Shown piece after piece: positions 41,411 to 51,541 of a stretch of DNA of 62,583 nt. The notes below the pieces were generated by a model. That model was not told the DNA's origin and searched no databases. It saw nothing but the letters and a program-made list of their open reading frames with translations. The DNA is from Vibrio variabilis (lineage in GTDB: Bacteria > Pseudomonadota > Gammaproteobacteria > Enterobacterales > Vibrionaceae): the NCBI RefSeq assembly GCF_003263785.1, contig NZ_JYJK01000049.1, forward strand, positions 1 to 62,583, in the 5' to 3' direction. A program made the translations under genes and the position numbers. Numbering within the stretch: position 1 is the first letter of the stretch; every line of letters starts with the position of its first letter.

Positions 41411-42599
41411 ATGAATCAGAAAGTTGATGTGGTAATTATTGGTGCAGGCGCTGCGGGGTTGATGTGTGCAGCAGAAGCGGGTAAGCGAGGTCGTCGCGTG
41501 CTGGTGCTGGATCATGCCAAAAAACCGGGTCGAAAAAATTCTGATCTCTGGCGGTGGTAAGTGTAACTTCACTAACTACGACGTGTCGGCAAACAACTAC
41601 CTGTGTCAGAACCCATACTTCGTAAAGTCGGCGCTGTCGCAGTACACCAACTGGGATTTCATCTCGCTGGTGAGTAAGTACGGCATTGAGTTTGAAGAGC
41701 GCGACCATGGACAACTGTTCTGCTTAGAGTCAGCGAAAGACATCGTTAAGATGATGCTCTCTGAGTGTGAATCTCCAAACATTCAGTTCCGCTACCAAAC
41801 GGATGTGCACAGCATTGAGAAAACTGAGCAAGGCTTCTCATTACACGCCGATACCGACACGATTGAATGTGACTCTTTAGTGGTGGCCACAGGCGGCCTT
41901 TCAATGCCAAAACTGGGCGCGACGCCATTTGGTTATAAGATAGCTGAGCAGTTTGGTCTGGAAGTCGTGCCGACGACAGCGGGTCTGGTGCCGTTTACGC
42001 TGCATAAAGAAGACAAAGAAGACTTCGCTGAGCTATCTGGTATCGCGATTCCAGCGGAAATCACCGCAAATGATGGTACGCTCTTCAAAGAAGCTCTGCT
42101 GTTTACTCACCGTGGATTGTCTGGCCCATCGGTGCTGCAGATCTCATCCTTCTGGAGGCCGGGACAAAACGTGTCGGTAAACCTAGTGCCAGAGGCGGAT
42201 ATTGAAAAGCTTCTAACGCGATCACTAGAAAAACACCCTAACCAAAGCCTGAAAAATACCTTGGCGCGTGTGCTGCCAAAGCGTTTGGTCGAAGTGCTGA
42301 TTGAGCGTAAAGTCTTTGCTGATAAACCGCTGAAGCAGTACAACCCAAAAGAGCTGGTGGCGATTCGCGAATCTCTAGAAAACTGGACGATTGCACCTAA
42401 TGGTACCGAAGGCTATCGCACCGCAGAGGTGACGCTGGGTGGCGTGAACACTAACCATCTTTCATCTAAAACCATGGAGTGTAAGTCTATCCAAGGCTTG
42501 TACTTTATCGGTGAGGTGATGGACGTGACGGGTTGGCTGGGCGGCTATAACTTCCAATGGTGCTGGTCATCAGGTTTTGTTGCGGGTCAGCACGTCTAA
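41411..42599 (+). CDS. HI0933-family flavoprotein YhiN (one frameshift)
   Basis: About 395 aa after repair. N-terminal FAD-binding VDVVIIGAGAAGLMCAAEAGKRG, then the family motif KILISGGGKCNFTN and the C-terminal signature YFIGEVMDVTGWLGGYNFQW. A predicted oxidoreductase of unknown substrate. The break is an extra A in the run 41533-41538 (six where five are expected), one of only two insertions in this window. Start MNQKVDVV at 41411. Confidence 0.92.
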
Positions 42600-42629
42600 T
42601 CGTTCCAACACAACAATCGAATCAAATGT

Positions 42630-42657
42630 AAAAGCCGCATCCTAGGATGCGGCTTTT
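42630..42657 (+). terminator. terminator between yhiN and the aldo/keto reductase gene
   Basis: 28-base perfect palindrome: AAAAGCCGCATCC / GGATGCGGCTTTT around TA, with T and A ends suited to both convergent genes. Confidence 0.9.
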
Positions 42658-42690
42658 GTCGTTTTTAAGCCAACTGATGTTGCATGCGAG

Positions 42691-43674
42691 TTAGTTAAGT
42701 TCCCACTTCGCGACAATCGCTTCTGCACGTGCTAGCAGCTCAGTGCTCGATGTCGATTGCATAAACGCCGCGTTATCAATCACTTGCTCTACGGTATGCG
42801 CACCGGCAATCACAGGCCCTACTTCTTCTTGCGCCACAAGCCAGTGGATAGCTAGGTGGGAAAGCGGAATGTTGGCTTCTTTGGCCAGTGCTTTTAGTTC
42901 TTTCACACAGTTGAAGTAAGGTTCAAACGCGTCGCCGTTGAGTTTTGGATTGTTGCGACGGTCGTCGTTTTCATCCCAGTTACCAGAGCGTTTTAACGTC
43001 CCCGTCAGCAGACCTTGCATCAGCGGTGAGTACGGCAGGTATTTCATGTCGTGCTCTTTACAGAACGGCAGCGCTTCTTCACGCGCACGGTACTGCAATG
43101 GAATGTTGTGGTAATGCTCTGGGTTTTGCTCAAGTAGGTTGTAGAGACCTTGGAAGGTCGCCACTTCAACGCCTGCCATCATTTCACGCGTCATATCGAG
43201 CGAGTAGTTCGACACGCCAACGTGGCGAATTTTGCCTTGTCGTTTAAGCTCAGCCAGTGCCTCTGCGGTTTCTGAGATTGGCGTGTTTGGATCTGGCCAG
43301 TGCACTTGGTACAGGTCGATGTATTCAGTTTGCAGGCGCGTGAGTGAGTCATCAATTTCTTTGAAGATGCTCTCTTTTGTCAGATCTTTACGGGTCTTTT
43401 TACGCTCATCTTGAGACCATGGCAGGCCACATTTGGTCGCGATGATGATGTTGTCGCGAGACTCGGTTTTCAGCGCTTGGCCGAGTACCGTTTCCGCATG
43501 ACCTTTACCGTAAACCGGTGCAACATCGAAAAAGTTGATGCCGTTATCGATTGCCGCTTTGATTGCGTTGATGGATTCATTGTCAGAGACGTTGTTCCAA
43601 GTCCCGCCGATTGCCCAGCAGCCAAAACCCACCGCTGAGGCATTAAGATCTTTGATTTGTTTGTTTTTCATCAT
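42691..43674 (-). CDS. aldo/keto reductase
   Basis: 327 aa, start MMKNKQIKDLN at 43674 (43671 also possible) after AAGAGA. TIM-barrel reductase with the catalytic tetrad: Asp (NFFDVAPVYG), Tyr in VYGKGHAE, Lys in IIATKCGLPW, His in YQVHWPDP. C-terminal NADPH-binding segment IPLSHLAIHWLVAQEEVGPVIAGA. Lies 38 bases after the GH4 gene on the same strand, so it is probably co-transcribed. It may act on a sugar aldehyde; the substrate is unknown. Confidence 0.88.
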   Translation of the reverse strand: MMKNKQIKDLNASAVGFGCWAIGGTWNNVSDNESINAIKAAIDNGINFFDVAPVYGKGHAETVLGQALKTESRDNIIIATKCGLPWSQDERKKTRKDLTKESIFKEIDDSLTRLQTEYIDLYQVHWPDPNTPISETAEALAELKRQGKIRHVGVSNYSLDMTREMMAGVEVATFQGLYNLLEQNPEHYHNIPLQYRAREEALPFCKEHDMKYLPYSPLMQGLLTGTLKRSGNWDENDDRRNNPKLNGDAFEPYFNCVKELKALAKEANIPLSHLAIHWLVAQEEVGPVIAGAHTVEQVIDNAAFMQSTSSTELLARAEAIVAKWELN

Positions 43675-43712
43675 TCGTTCTCTTGTCTTCTCATTCAAGG
43701 GTCAGGATTGGA

Positions 43713-45047
43713 TTACTTAAGTTCCGGCCAGTACTCTTTGTTCGCTTCGATCATGTCATCAAGGATAAGCTTCGCCACTTTCGCTGATGGAATGGTCTTG
43801 TTAAGCGCAAAGGCTTGGAGTGCTTTGTCGTAAGAGCCTTCAATTGCAGCATCAACCAAGCACTTCTCAGACATGAGTTGTTGCTGCAGCATGCCTTGGT
43901 AGAAGTGTGGCACTTCACCCACTTGGATTGGGTAAACTTTATCGCGGCCGAGTAGCGCAGGTACTTCCACCATTGCATCATCTGGCAAGCCTTTGATGAT
44001 GCCGTTGTTAGGAATGATCACTAGCCACTTCTGGCGTAGATCATAAGCCATAGACATCGCAACGTCTGCAATAAACTCACCGTGCACGCCAACGTGGAAC
44101 TTGCCCTCTACGTTGCCATCTGATGCTTTGATCTGCTCAATCGCTTCAAACATCTTCTTCTCACGACCTTCCATGACCTCGTTAGCACGAGTGTGCTCTG
44201 GGTTAGACTGAGCCACGATATCGTCGGCCATTAGGTAGTATTGAAGGTAAGTGTTTGGCACGTACTCTGGGAACATCTGCATCAGAGGCTGAGTGTTCTT
44301 GAAGGTCTTGATCCAAGAAGGTTCAGAGTGACACGCGTTCTCCACTTCTTCTTCAGTCAACATGCCGAATTTTTGGATGTGGTTACGAAGGAATGGGATC
44401 TTTTCTTCGCCATCAACCTTGATAGAAGTAAACCAGCCGTAGTGGTTCAGACCGAAGTACTCAACGTCGAGATCATAACGGTTCACACCAAGGATGTTTG
44501 ATAGGTTACGCTCAATCGCCACTGGCATATCACAGATGTTAAGTACGCGAGCGTTTGGACGTAGGCGGTGAACTGCATCCGCCACAATCGCCGCTGGGTT
44601 TGAGTAGTTCAGCATCCAGCAAGATTCTTTAGCGAAGCGCTCCATATGATCGATAAGCTCAATCATTGGGAAGATAGTACGCATGCCGTAAGCCAGACCA
44701 CCTGCACCACAAGTCTCTTGGCCTACACAGCCGTGACGCAGTGGGATCTTCTCGTCGGTTTCACGCATCTTGTACTGACCGACGCGGATTTGAGCAAACA
44801 CGAAGTCAGCGTGAGAGAAAGCCACTTCCGGTTCCGTCGTCACTGTCAGTTTCACGTGTGGAGCATGAGTCTTGACCACGTAGTCCACCAATACTGCAAC
44901 GTTGTCTTGGCGCTGTGCATCGATGTCGTACATGCGGATTTCCGCGATAGGGAAGTCATCCCCTTTCATTAGAAGAGCTTTAACGATACCGGCAGTGTAT
45001 GTTGAGCCGCCGCCTGCGATTGCGATGATTTGTGGTTGTTTGGTCAT
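43713..45047 (-). CDS. 6-phospho-alpha-glucosidase, glycoside hydrolase family 4
   Basis: 444 aa. Start MTKQPQIIA at 45047 has GGAGTTGG upstream. N-terminal NAD-binding IIAIAGGGSTYTAGIV. The metal-site motif CDMP (Cys172-Asp-Met-Pro175) is the form found in alpha-specific GH4 enzymes (GlvA/MalH), where beta-specific ones have CNVP. Also HYGWF and MLNYSNPAA, as in the family. Needs NAD+ and Mn2+ and uses a redox mechanism to cleave maltose-6'-phosphate and related phospho-sugars made by the PTS protein encoded nearby. Confidence 0.92.
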   Translation of the reverse strand: MTKQPQIIAIAGGGSTYTAGIVKALLMKGDDFPIAEIRMYDIDAQRQDNVAVLVDYVVKTHAPHVKLTVTTEPEVAFSHADFVFAQIRVGQYKMRETDEKIPLRHGCVGQETCGAGGLAYGMRTIFPMIELIDHMERFAKESCWMLNYSNPAAIVADAVHRLRPNARVLNICDMPVAIERNLSNILGVNRYDLDVEYFGLNHYGWFTSIKVDGEEKIPFLRNHIQKFGMLTEEEVENACHSEPSWIKTFKNTQPLMQMFPEYVPNTYLQYYLMADDIVAQSNPEHTRANEVMEGREKKMFEAIEQIKASDGNVEGKFHVGVHGEFIADVAMSMAYDLRQKWLVIIPNNGIIKGLPDDAMVEVPALLGRDKVYPIQVGEVPHFYQGMLQQQLMSEKCLVDAAIEGSYDKALQAFALNKTIPSAKVAKLILDDMIEANKEYWPELK

Positions 45048-45107
45048 AACCAACTCCAATGTGTTTTTGAATGCTGTTCGGATATTTAAAAGGTCATGTG
45101 ATTTATA

Positions 45108-45124
45108 ACCTATCTTGAATAGGT
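45108..45124. promoter_or_regulatory. inverted repeat upstream of the GH4 gene, possible regulator site
   Basis: ACCTAT-CTTGA-ATAGGT, 60 bases before the GH4 start. Size and place suit an operator, perhaps for the adjacent GntR regulator, but the match is not to a known consensus. Confidence 0.35.
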
Positions 45125-45204
45125 CTTATCCTATGGATTTGTTTTGATGTGACAAATTAAATACCTTTAATGTGTGATCGTATTCAAACAATAGTTGGGA
45201 TTGG

Positions 45205-45932
45205 TTATGGAAATACGGGTTTTCTATGCCCTCTTTTACGAGATAAGTAGATAGCCAGCTTGTGAGCGTTAGGGTGAAACCAAGCCTCGGTATAATCAAA
45301 ATAACGCCCATCTTCGAGGTTGGATATTGAGCGCAGGTTCATGATTGGGTGGCTTTTCTCCATTCCAAGCAAGGCCATGATCTCCTCATCAGAGTCGACG
45401 GCGGTGAACTCTTGGCGACTGCCTTGTATCAGCATTCCTTTCTCATGTTCGACATAATCGAATTTCGACTTCTGTAACGTAGAGATATTGAGGTCGGGAA
45501 ACAGTGCAACTGGCATATAGCTGTCTTCGACAATCCTTGGCTGGTCATCAATAAACTTCACTCGACGTATATAATACAAGGCTCATTAGGTTTGAGTCCT
45601 AGGAGTTTATGGACGGGTGCATTATCACTACTCATCAAAAATTGCGTCACCTGATACTTCACGGTCTTATTGTTGTGAGTCAGAATTTCAGAGGTACCGG
45701 CCAAACTATTAAGCTGATGCGAATATTGCTTTTCCAGTACATAGGTACCAGAACCACGGCGCTTTTCGACCAGCTTGAGTTTAACCAGTTCATCCACTGC
45801 CTTGCGAATGGTGATGCGGCTGACTTGGTACTCTTCAATTAACTGCTTTTCTGTCGGTAATGCTGAGCCAACGCAGTATACATCCGCGTTGATCTTCTCT
45901 TTTAAGCTCTCTAATACTTTTACGTATAGCAC
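45205..45932 (-). CDS. GntR-family (HutC/UTRA) transcriptional regulator of the alpha-glucoside cluster (one frameshift)
   Basis: About 242 aa after repair. GTG start at 45932 with GGAAA upstream. N-terminal winged helix (ALPTEKQLIEEYQVSRITIRKAVDELVKLKLVEKRRGSG motif, residues about 25-65) and a UTRA effector domain (PLYYIRRVKFIDDQPRIVEDSY then FDYTEAWFHPNAHKLAIYL). The break at 45578-45579 is a missing base (NEP joins LYYIRRVKF). UTRA domains bind sugar phosphates; it probably represses the divergent PTS gene and the GH4 gene until the phosphorylated substrate is present. Confidence 0.88.
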
Positions 45933-45951
45933 GATGTCATTTCCAAAAATT

Positions 45952-45966
45952 ATTGGTTATATCAAT
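45952..45966. promoter_or_regulatory. imperfect palindrome between the GntR gene and the PTS gene
   Basis: ATTGGTTATATCAAT has 4-base arms ATTG/CAAT, 20 bases before the GntR start. Possible GntR operator; weak evidence. Confidence 0.3.
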
Positions 45967-46105
45967 ATCACAATAACATAATAAATTGGTTCTATATTAG
46001 GTCATTCATCACATTCTCGGTACAACAAAGTTGTTATGACTTCTTTTCTGAATAAAGTGATTTGCAGAAATAAAATAATTAATAGCGTATTTAGGAACAT
46101 CAATA

Positions 46106-47681
46106 ATGAACAAAGAAGCTATAACCACTTATATGAGTGACTTATCGCGCGCCATGTTGGCACCGATATATGTCCTTCCACTAGTGGGTTTTGTGATTGC
46201 TATCGGAGCGGCAACAACCAACCCTGGCATTGTCGAAGTACTGCCTTTCTTAGATGCCCCTTTCTTTAAAGGGATGGGGGAAGTGTTGGTTTGGTCGACG
46301 CTGAGCGTTCTTATTAACCTGCATATCATCTTTGCTGTCGGTATTTCGATGGGGCTTGCGAAAAAAGACAAGCACCTCGCTGGCTTTAACGCGCTGATCA
46401 TCTACTTCATCTACCTGTACACCATGCATACCTATATGAAGTTTAATGGTCTGCTATTAGATGGTGACTTAGGGGGCACCGGTCAGGCGAGCATCCTTGG
46501 CTTGCAAGTGGTTGATACAGGTATCTTCGTTGGCATGCTGATCGGTATTGTTAACGCTTACTTCCACAATAAATACAGCCAAAAGGTACTGAAAGGCGCG
46601 CTATCACTATACGGTGAATCTCGTCTGGTACTTATCATCATGATCCCAGTTGCGATTGGCCTTGGTATTCTGTTTACCCACATCTGGCCACCGGTTCAGC
46701 ATGCTATCTTCGGCTTTGGCGAGAGCATTCGCGGCGCAGGTTCTATGGGCGTTGGCGTGTACGGTTTCCTAGAGCGTATACTTATTCCAACGGGTCTTCA
46801 TCACCTGCTTTGGGTGCCAATGCACTTCTCTGATCTTGGTGGTTGTGCCATGGTGGCTGGTCAAAACTACTGCGGCATCGAGAACATCTTCCTTGCTGAA
46901 ATTGGTGACCCAGAGACGACGCGTCTTTCTAGCTCAATCGTGTTTGATTCACGCAGCCTAGTAAAAATCTTCGGTTTGACGGGTGCGGGTCTCGCCATGT
47001 ACCACTGTGCTGACCAAGACAAGCGCGAAAAAGTGAAAGCGATTGTGTTCCCTGCAGTGCTGTCTTCTATTTTGGTGGGTGTTACTGAGCCGATTGAATT
47101 CTCATTCCTTTTCGTCGCGCCAATTCTATTTGTTGTGCACGCTATCCTAACTGGTCTATTCATGGCTGTGTTGTCTCTGCTGGATGTCGTGGCGGTAGGT
47201 AAAGGCGGTCTTATCGACTTCATCGTTTACAACATTCCACTAGGTACAGACAAAACCGATTGGCCGATGTACGTGGCGATTGGTCTGGTTCAGCTAGCCG
47301 TGTACTACTTTGTGTTCCGCGCGCTGATCACGCACCTTAACCTGAAAACCATTGGTCGTGGTGAAGCTGAAATGAAGCTACAAACCAAAGAGACTACAAG
47401 AACCGCAACAAAACAGCGGCAATTGATAGCGCAGTCGGTGAGTTCAACTCGGTTGCTATCATTGAAGGTCTAGGTGGTAAAGATAACATCGTAGATGTGC
47501 AAAACTGCTACACCCGATTGCGTGTGGAGGTTCGCGACTCATCTTTGGTGGATGAGGCGAAAATCCAAGAATCGAACCCTATGGGTCTGGTCAACAAAGG
47601 CCAAAACATTCAAATCATCTTCGGCAGTCACGTAGCATCCGTGCGCAAGAGGTGAATGAGTTCTTGGAGGCGATGGCGTAA
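46106..47681 (+). CDS. alpha-glucoside PTS permease EIICB, GlvC/MalB-like (two frameshifts)
   Basis: About 525 aa after repair. N-terminal EIIC membrane domain with about ten helices and the glucose-superfamily segment GLHHLLWVPMHFSDLGG, and TEPIEFSFLF near its end. C-terminal EIIB domain with the phospho-cysteine in VDVQNCYTRLRVEV. Breaks: near 47392 (one G missing, QTKE joins DYKNRN) and 47639-47640 (CC for CCC, HVAS joins RAQEVNEFL). It imports and phosphorylates an alpha-glucoside such as maltose; the product is the likely substrate of the GH4 enzyme. No EIIA domain is encoded here, so a separate EIIA (for example Crr) must supply the phosphate. Divergent from the GntR gene. Confidence 0.9.
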
Positions 47682-47710
47682 GCGCCGAATACCTTTTCCT
47701 CCCTCTACAA

Positions 47711-47746
47711 AAAAGGCCTAGGTGACGATACTGTCCCTAGGCTTTT
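47711..47746 (+). terminator. PTS gene terminator
   Basis: GCCTAGG (47716-47722) pairs with CCTAGGC (47736-47742), preceded by AAAA and followed by TTTT, so the stem can lengthen with one bulged G. Confidence 0.75.
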
Positions 47747-47768
47747 GATATCAAGGGTGTAATGTCAA

Positions 47769-49039
47769 CTACATCAACCATTTCCACCAAATAAACACGG
47801 CAAGGAAACCAAATAGGTAAATAAGACCGATAATGGATAGCGCCTTGAGTTTACTGCCCATTTGCAGCGCTTTTGGCAGCTCGGTTTTAGAGACCAAAAT
47901 GTAGTTGAGTAGTGCAAATATCGGTGTGGTAACAAACGCCATGATCATCGCGAAGTTGAGCATTGGCATCAGTGCTTTAGCGAAGAAAGCAATAATCGAT
48001 ATAGCCGCAACAGACACCAGGATGACCCAAGCTTGATAGCTCTTTGGATTTTCTTCTGATTGGTTTTGCAATAGTCGCTGTGACTCGGCAATCGCACGCG
48101 AATAGCCATCAATAACGGTAATGGTGCTGCCAAAGATACAGAAGAAGGCAATCACAGCGATTAGGTAGCGTGACCATTCATCAATGGTTGATGCGTACAT
48201 GCCCACCAATTGATGTGAGAACCCTACGCCCGATGCCGACAGCTCCGTTCCTGAGCCGTGGATAACCAGTGCACCCAATGCAACAAACACCAAGGCCAAT
48301 ATAGCCGTACCGATGTAACCAACATTAAAGTCAAACAGTGCCGACTGCGCGGTCACGGTTTGCTTTTTACACTGACTCTTAAGCCACATGGATGTAATGC
48401 TGGAGATCTCAATCGGTGCTGGCATCCAGCCCATGGTGACTACGATAAAGCCAATGGCGGCAATGGTCCATGGAGATGGCGCTTGATAATCGGCGGGTGC
48501 AACGCTGCCGTTAGACGCTGCGATAATCACCGCTGTCACGGTTGCCACTGTTAATGTGGCCATAATCGTTTTGGACAGTCCGTCGAGCGCTTTGTAGTGA
48601 CCGGCGAATAAAATCCCAATACAGGTCACCAGCACAACACCGCAAAGGGCAAGCGAGGACAACTCGAAGGGTAAGAAGTAACCGAGCAAACTAGCGCTAA
48701 ACAAGAGTAGTGCTGCCGTATTGACTACCGCGGAAATGACCGTCAGTAGCGTAAATACCCAAAGGTATCCACGGCCTAATCCTTCATAGCTTGAATCAGA
48801 CTATTGCCTGTACCGACGGTGTACTGAACCCCAGCTCTAAAAAATGGGTATTTAAACAGGTTAACGAGCAAGATCAGTGCGGCGAGTTGCCAGCCATAGA
48901 TGGCGCCTGCTTTAGTAGAAGCGACAAGGTGAGAACCACCAACGGCGGCCGCTGCCATCATAATGCCTGGACCAAGAGAACGTACTAAGTGAGATAAGCC
49001 TGTGCGTGATGCTGGCTCTGAAGGGAGTGAAGTATCCAT
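47769..49039 (-). CDS. NRAMP-superfamily transporter lacking the usual metal-site motifs (one frameshift)
   Basis: About 423 aa after repair, eleven or so membrane helices. The first helix reads GPGIMMAAAAVGGSHLVAST: it has the NRAMP GPG start but not the DPGN metal ligands. In the sixth-helix region MGWMPAPIEISS has MP but not MPH. So the fold family is recognised by overall pattern, yet the divalent-metal site of MntH is absent; it belongs to an NRAMP-related branch of unsettled substrate. Break at 48790, one base missing (SLIQ joins GYEGLGRGYLWVF). Start at 49039 after AGGACTC. Alone, convergent with the PTS gene. Confidence 0.78.
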
Positions 49040-49081
49040 GACATGAGTCCTTTATGATTATTATCCGTACTGCAATCGCTG

Positions 49082-49116
49082 TAAAAAATTATTTACGAAA
49101 CGATAAAAAATTATTT
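49082..49116. repeat. two 13-bp direct repeats upstream of the NRAMP-like gene
   Basis: TAAAAAATTATTT occurs at 49082-49094 and again at 49104-49116, 22 bases apart start to start, i.e. two helix turns. It lies 43 bases before the NRAMP-like start. The rest of the gap 49040-49351 holds no credible gene. Regulatory role is inferred. Confidence 0.45.
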
Positions 49117-49351
49117 CCAACCCATTTATTTCTACAGTAATTTCAGCAGGATGCAATGTGGCGGAATGAAAAGGACGCCTTGGTTTGGTCGGTGTATCTA
49201 TAAAATGAGTTAAAAGTGGATGTTTGTGCTGATTACCTTGAGGTGGATAATGCATCCTCATGGGAGGCTGGCAAAAAAGAGTAGGAAAAATATTGGAAGG
49301 TGTCGCGAACACAAAGGCTCGCGACGGTAGTAATAAGGTGCTATCAAGCGA

Positions 49352-50241
49352 TTAGGCTTTAGGTTTTCTCTTCAGCTGCTGCACAACCAGTCCAATCACA
49401 ATCAACACTAAGCCGACGAGTGTCGATGGGTGGATCTCTTCACCGATAACGGTGGCAAGCAGCATCAATGAGATAAATGGCGAAGCAAAGATCAGGTTAC
49501 TGATACGCGCCGTGTTTTGCGTCAGCTTCAAAGCGCTCAGCCAAAGCACAAAGGTGATCCCCATTTCAAACAGACCCACATAGCTCACCGCTAGCCAGCC
49601 TTTTAGGGTGATACTCGACCAAGCCGCGCCCTCATAGATCGCGACACCGAAAGCAAATGGCAACGCCACCAAAAAACCAAGCAGTACACCAACAACCGGA
49701 TCGGCCGTGTTTTTGGTGTTCAGGATCCAATAGCCCGCCCATAGCAAAGTAGAAAGCAGCGCTAGAGCCACACCTGCTGGGCTATCGAATTGCAGCCCAA
49801 GCACATCCCCTTTGGTGGCGATGACCACCACACCTAAATAGCCGAGTGCACACGCAAACCAGTCTTGCGGGCGGATTTTTTGTTTTAGGAACACGGCCGC
49901 CATTAAGGTTAACGTTATTGCCCAGCTGTAGTTGATAGGCTGTGCTTGCGATGCTGGCAATAAGTCGTATGCCTTAAACAAAATGAGGTAATAGGCGAGT
50001 GGGTTGATGAGCCCAATAATAGGTAGTACCAAGGGTTGGAAAAAAACGTGGTTTTAAGTTGGGAGAGTGTTCCTTTTACGGCACAAACAATGACCAGAGC
50101 GATGGTGGAGGCAACCGATGCAGCGGCGACCATTTGCGCAGGCGTAAATTCAGCCAATGTGAGTTTAAATGCCGTCGCGACCGTAGACCACAGTAGGACA
50201 GCAGATAACCCAAACAGCAGGGCTTTGCGTTCGTTTTGCAT
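49352..50241 (-). CDS. EamA/DMT-family transporter (one frameshift)
   Basis: About 296 aa after repair; ten membrane helices in two EamA repeats (ALLFGLSAVLLWSTVATAFK at the N-terminus, GLFEMGITFVLWLSALKLTQ in the second repeat). C-terminal basic tail KRKPKA. Inner-membrane metabolite exporter of unknown substrate. The break at 50011 is a missing base (YYLLLG joins LINPLAYYLILF). Confidence 0.87.
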
Positions 50242-50351
50242 GAAGAGTGAGCGTTAGGATGGAGTAAACAATGTCTGCATCTTACCAGTGAATGGCATTC
50301 TGAAAACAGCAGTTTGTGGTGACGAATCACACAAGATTGCAGCGAGCTCAA

Positions 50352-51082
50352 CTAAAGTGAGATCAGCGGTGGCAGCGGTGTCAGATCGATCAATGGAGCT
50401 TGTTGCCATGAAGGTTCACTGGCAAACAACCATAAAGTATCGACGTGGTTTCCTTTGAGTGATGAAATGTCGACCAGACTCATCAAGGCGTAGAAGCGCC
50501 TTACATAGTGCACGGTCTCATTGGGCAGGACGAGCTTTGAAAACTCACGACTGCCCGCTTTGTTGATCGCGCGCTGCACTCGCCCTTCTCCCGCGTTGTA
50601 GGCTGCCAGAGTCAGGTTAATATCACCGTCAAACTTGCGATATAAAAATGACAGATATTGCATCGCAGCACGTGTGCTCGGCTCAATATCAAATCGCTGA
50701 TCGAGGTTTTGGTCTACGGTTAACCCAAAGCGTTTGGCGGTGGCCGGCATGAGTTGCCAAAGTCCTGCGGCTTTGGCTGGCGAGACAGCTTTTGGATTAT
50801 AGGAAGACTCCAGCATAGGCACCAGCACTAAGCTTTCAGGTAGTGATCTTTTGCTTAGCTGTTTGAAGATCTCATCCACTAAAGGACTGAACTCTTCAAA
50901 CTTATTAGTGATATGGGTTTGATAGGGTTTTAAGGTGGCGATGTGTGGGGCGATGTCCGCTTGGGTAGGGGCACCTTGGTCGGTTTGGCATAGCTCACGC
51001 TGTGCCCAAAGCACAGCAAACTTATCACTAGCAAAGCATACCAGTGAGGTCGGCTCCAATAACGGCTAAACCGCGCGAGCAT
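50352..51082 (-). CDS. lytic transglycosylase (SLT domain) at the edge of the flagellar cluster (one frameshift)
   Basis: About 243 aa after repair. The true start is ATG at 51082, overlapping the end of flgN by 17 bases and preceded by GAGGA; it encodes a signal peptide (residues 1-32, MLARFSRYWSRPHWYALLVI onward). The break at 50947-50950 is GGGG where GGGGG is expected (plus strand), joining KPTKVPLPKRTSP to PHIATLKPYQTH. SLT domain: catalytic Glu in PMLESSYNPKAVSPAKAAG, then GLWQLMPATAKRFG and LAAYNAGEGRV. It would cut peptidoglycan in the periplasm. Its overlap with flgN, together with the lack of a muramidase domain in FlgJ here, suggests it opens the wall for rod assembly. Confidence 0.85.
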
Positions 51083-51509
51083 GTTCCTCATAACTGTGCT
51101 GCTTTTGACCCGTCAACTCGCCGAGTAATTCTTGGAAAGCGGCGGAGCTTTGTCCGTTGTTTTGATTGTATTTTTGGCACTGTGTAATCAAGGACTCAAG
51201 GATGTGCCATTGCTTATTCACGTTGTCTGACAGCTTTGCAGGCAGTGCTTTAATCAAGCGTTCAACCCCAACTTCCGAGCAAGGCAGTTTCAATTGGGTG
51301 AGTGCCTGACTTCGCTCGCTGGCATTGCGGCCAAGTTGATTCAATATTGGCAGTTGGCTCTGGATATTGTCGCTCAGCGATTCGCCATCGAACTTGAGGT
51401 ACAAGGCTTTTTGATGTTGCAGTAGTGCGAGCAACTTTCGGTACAACTTAATGTCTTCAGAAATGCTCAGCACGAACGTTTGTACTAGCTCAGTTTTCGA
51501 TGCGGCCAT
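51066..51509 (-). CDS. flgN: flagellar chaperone FlgN
   Basis: 147 aa, mostly helical, with a heptad-rich body (SISEDIKLYRKLLALLQHQ ...). FlgN binds FlgK and FlgL and delivers them to the export gate. The family is weakly conserved; the call rests on size, helix content and position right after flgM. Its 3' end overlaps the transglycosylase start. Confidence 0.82.
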   Translation of the reverse strand: MAASKTELVQTFVLSISEDIKLYRKLLALLQHQKALYLKFDGESLSDNIQSQLPILNQLGRNASERSQALTQLKLPCSEVGVERLIKALPAKLSDNVNKQWHILESLITQCQKYNQNNGQSSAAFQELLGELTGQKQHSYEEHARAV

Positions 51510-51541
51510 GGTCGGTTACTCCACTCAATGGGGTCGCTTGC

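Noticed and set aside
45126..45311. Possible C-terminal continuation of the GntR regulator in another frame
   Set aside because: The regulator already reaches full UTRA length (about 242 aa) at its stop at 45205; the other frame lacks family features.
49061..49312. 83-aa minus-strand frame between the NRAMP-like and EamA genes
   Set aside because: No ribosome-binding site, odd composition, and it overlaps the direct repeats and promoter region of the NRAMP-like gene.
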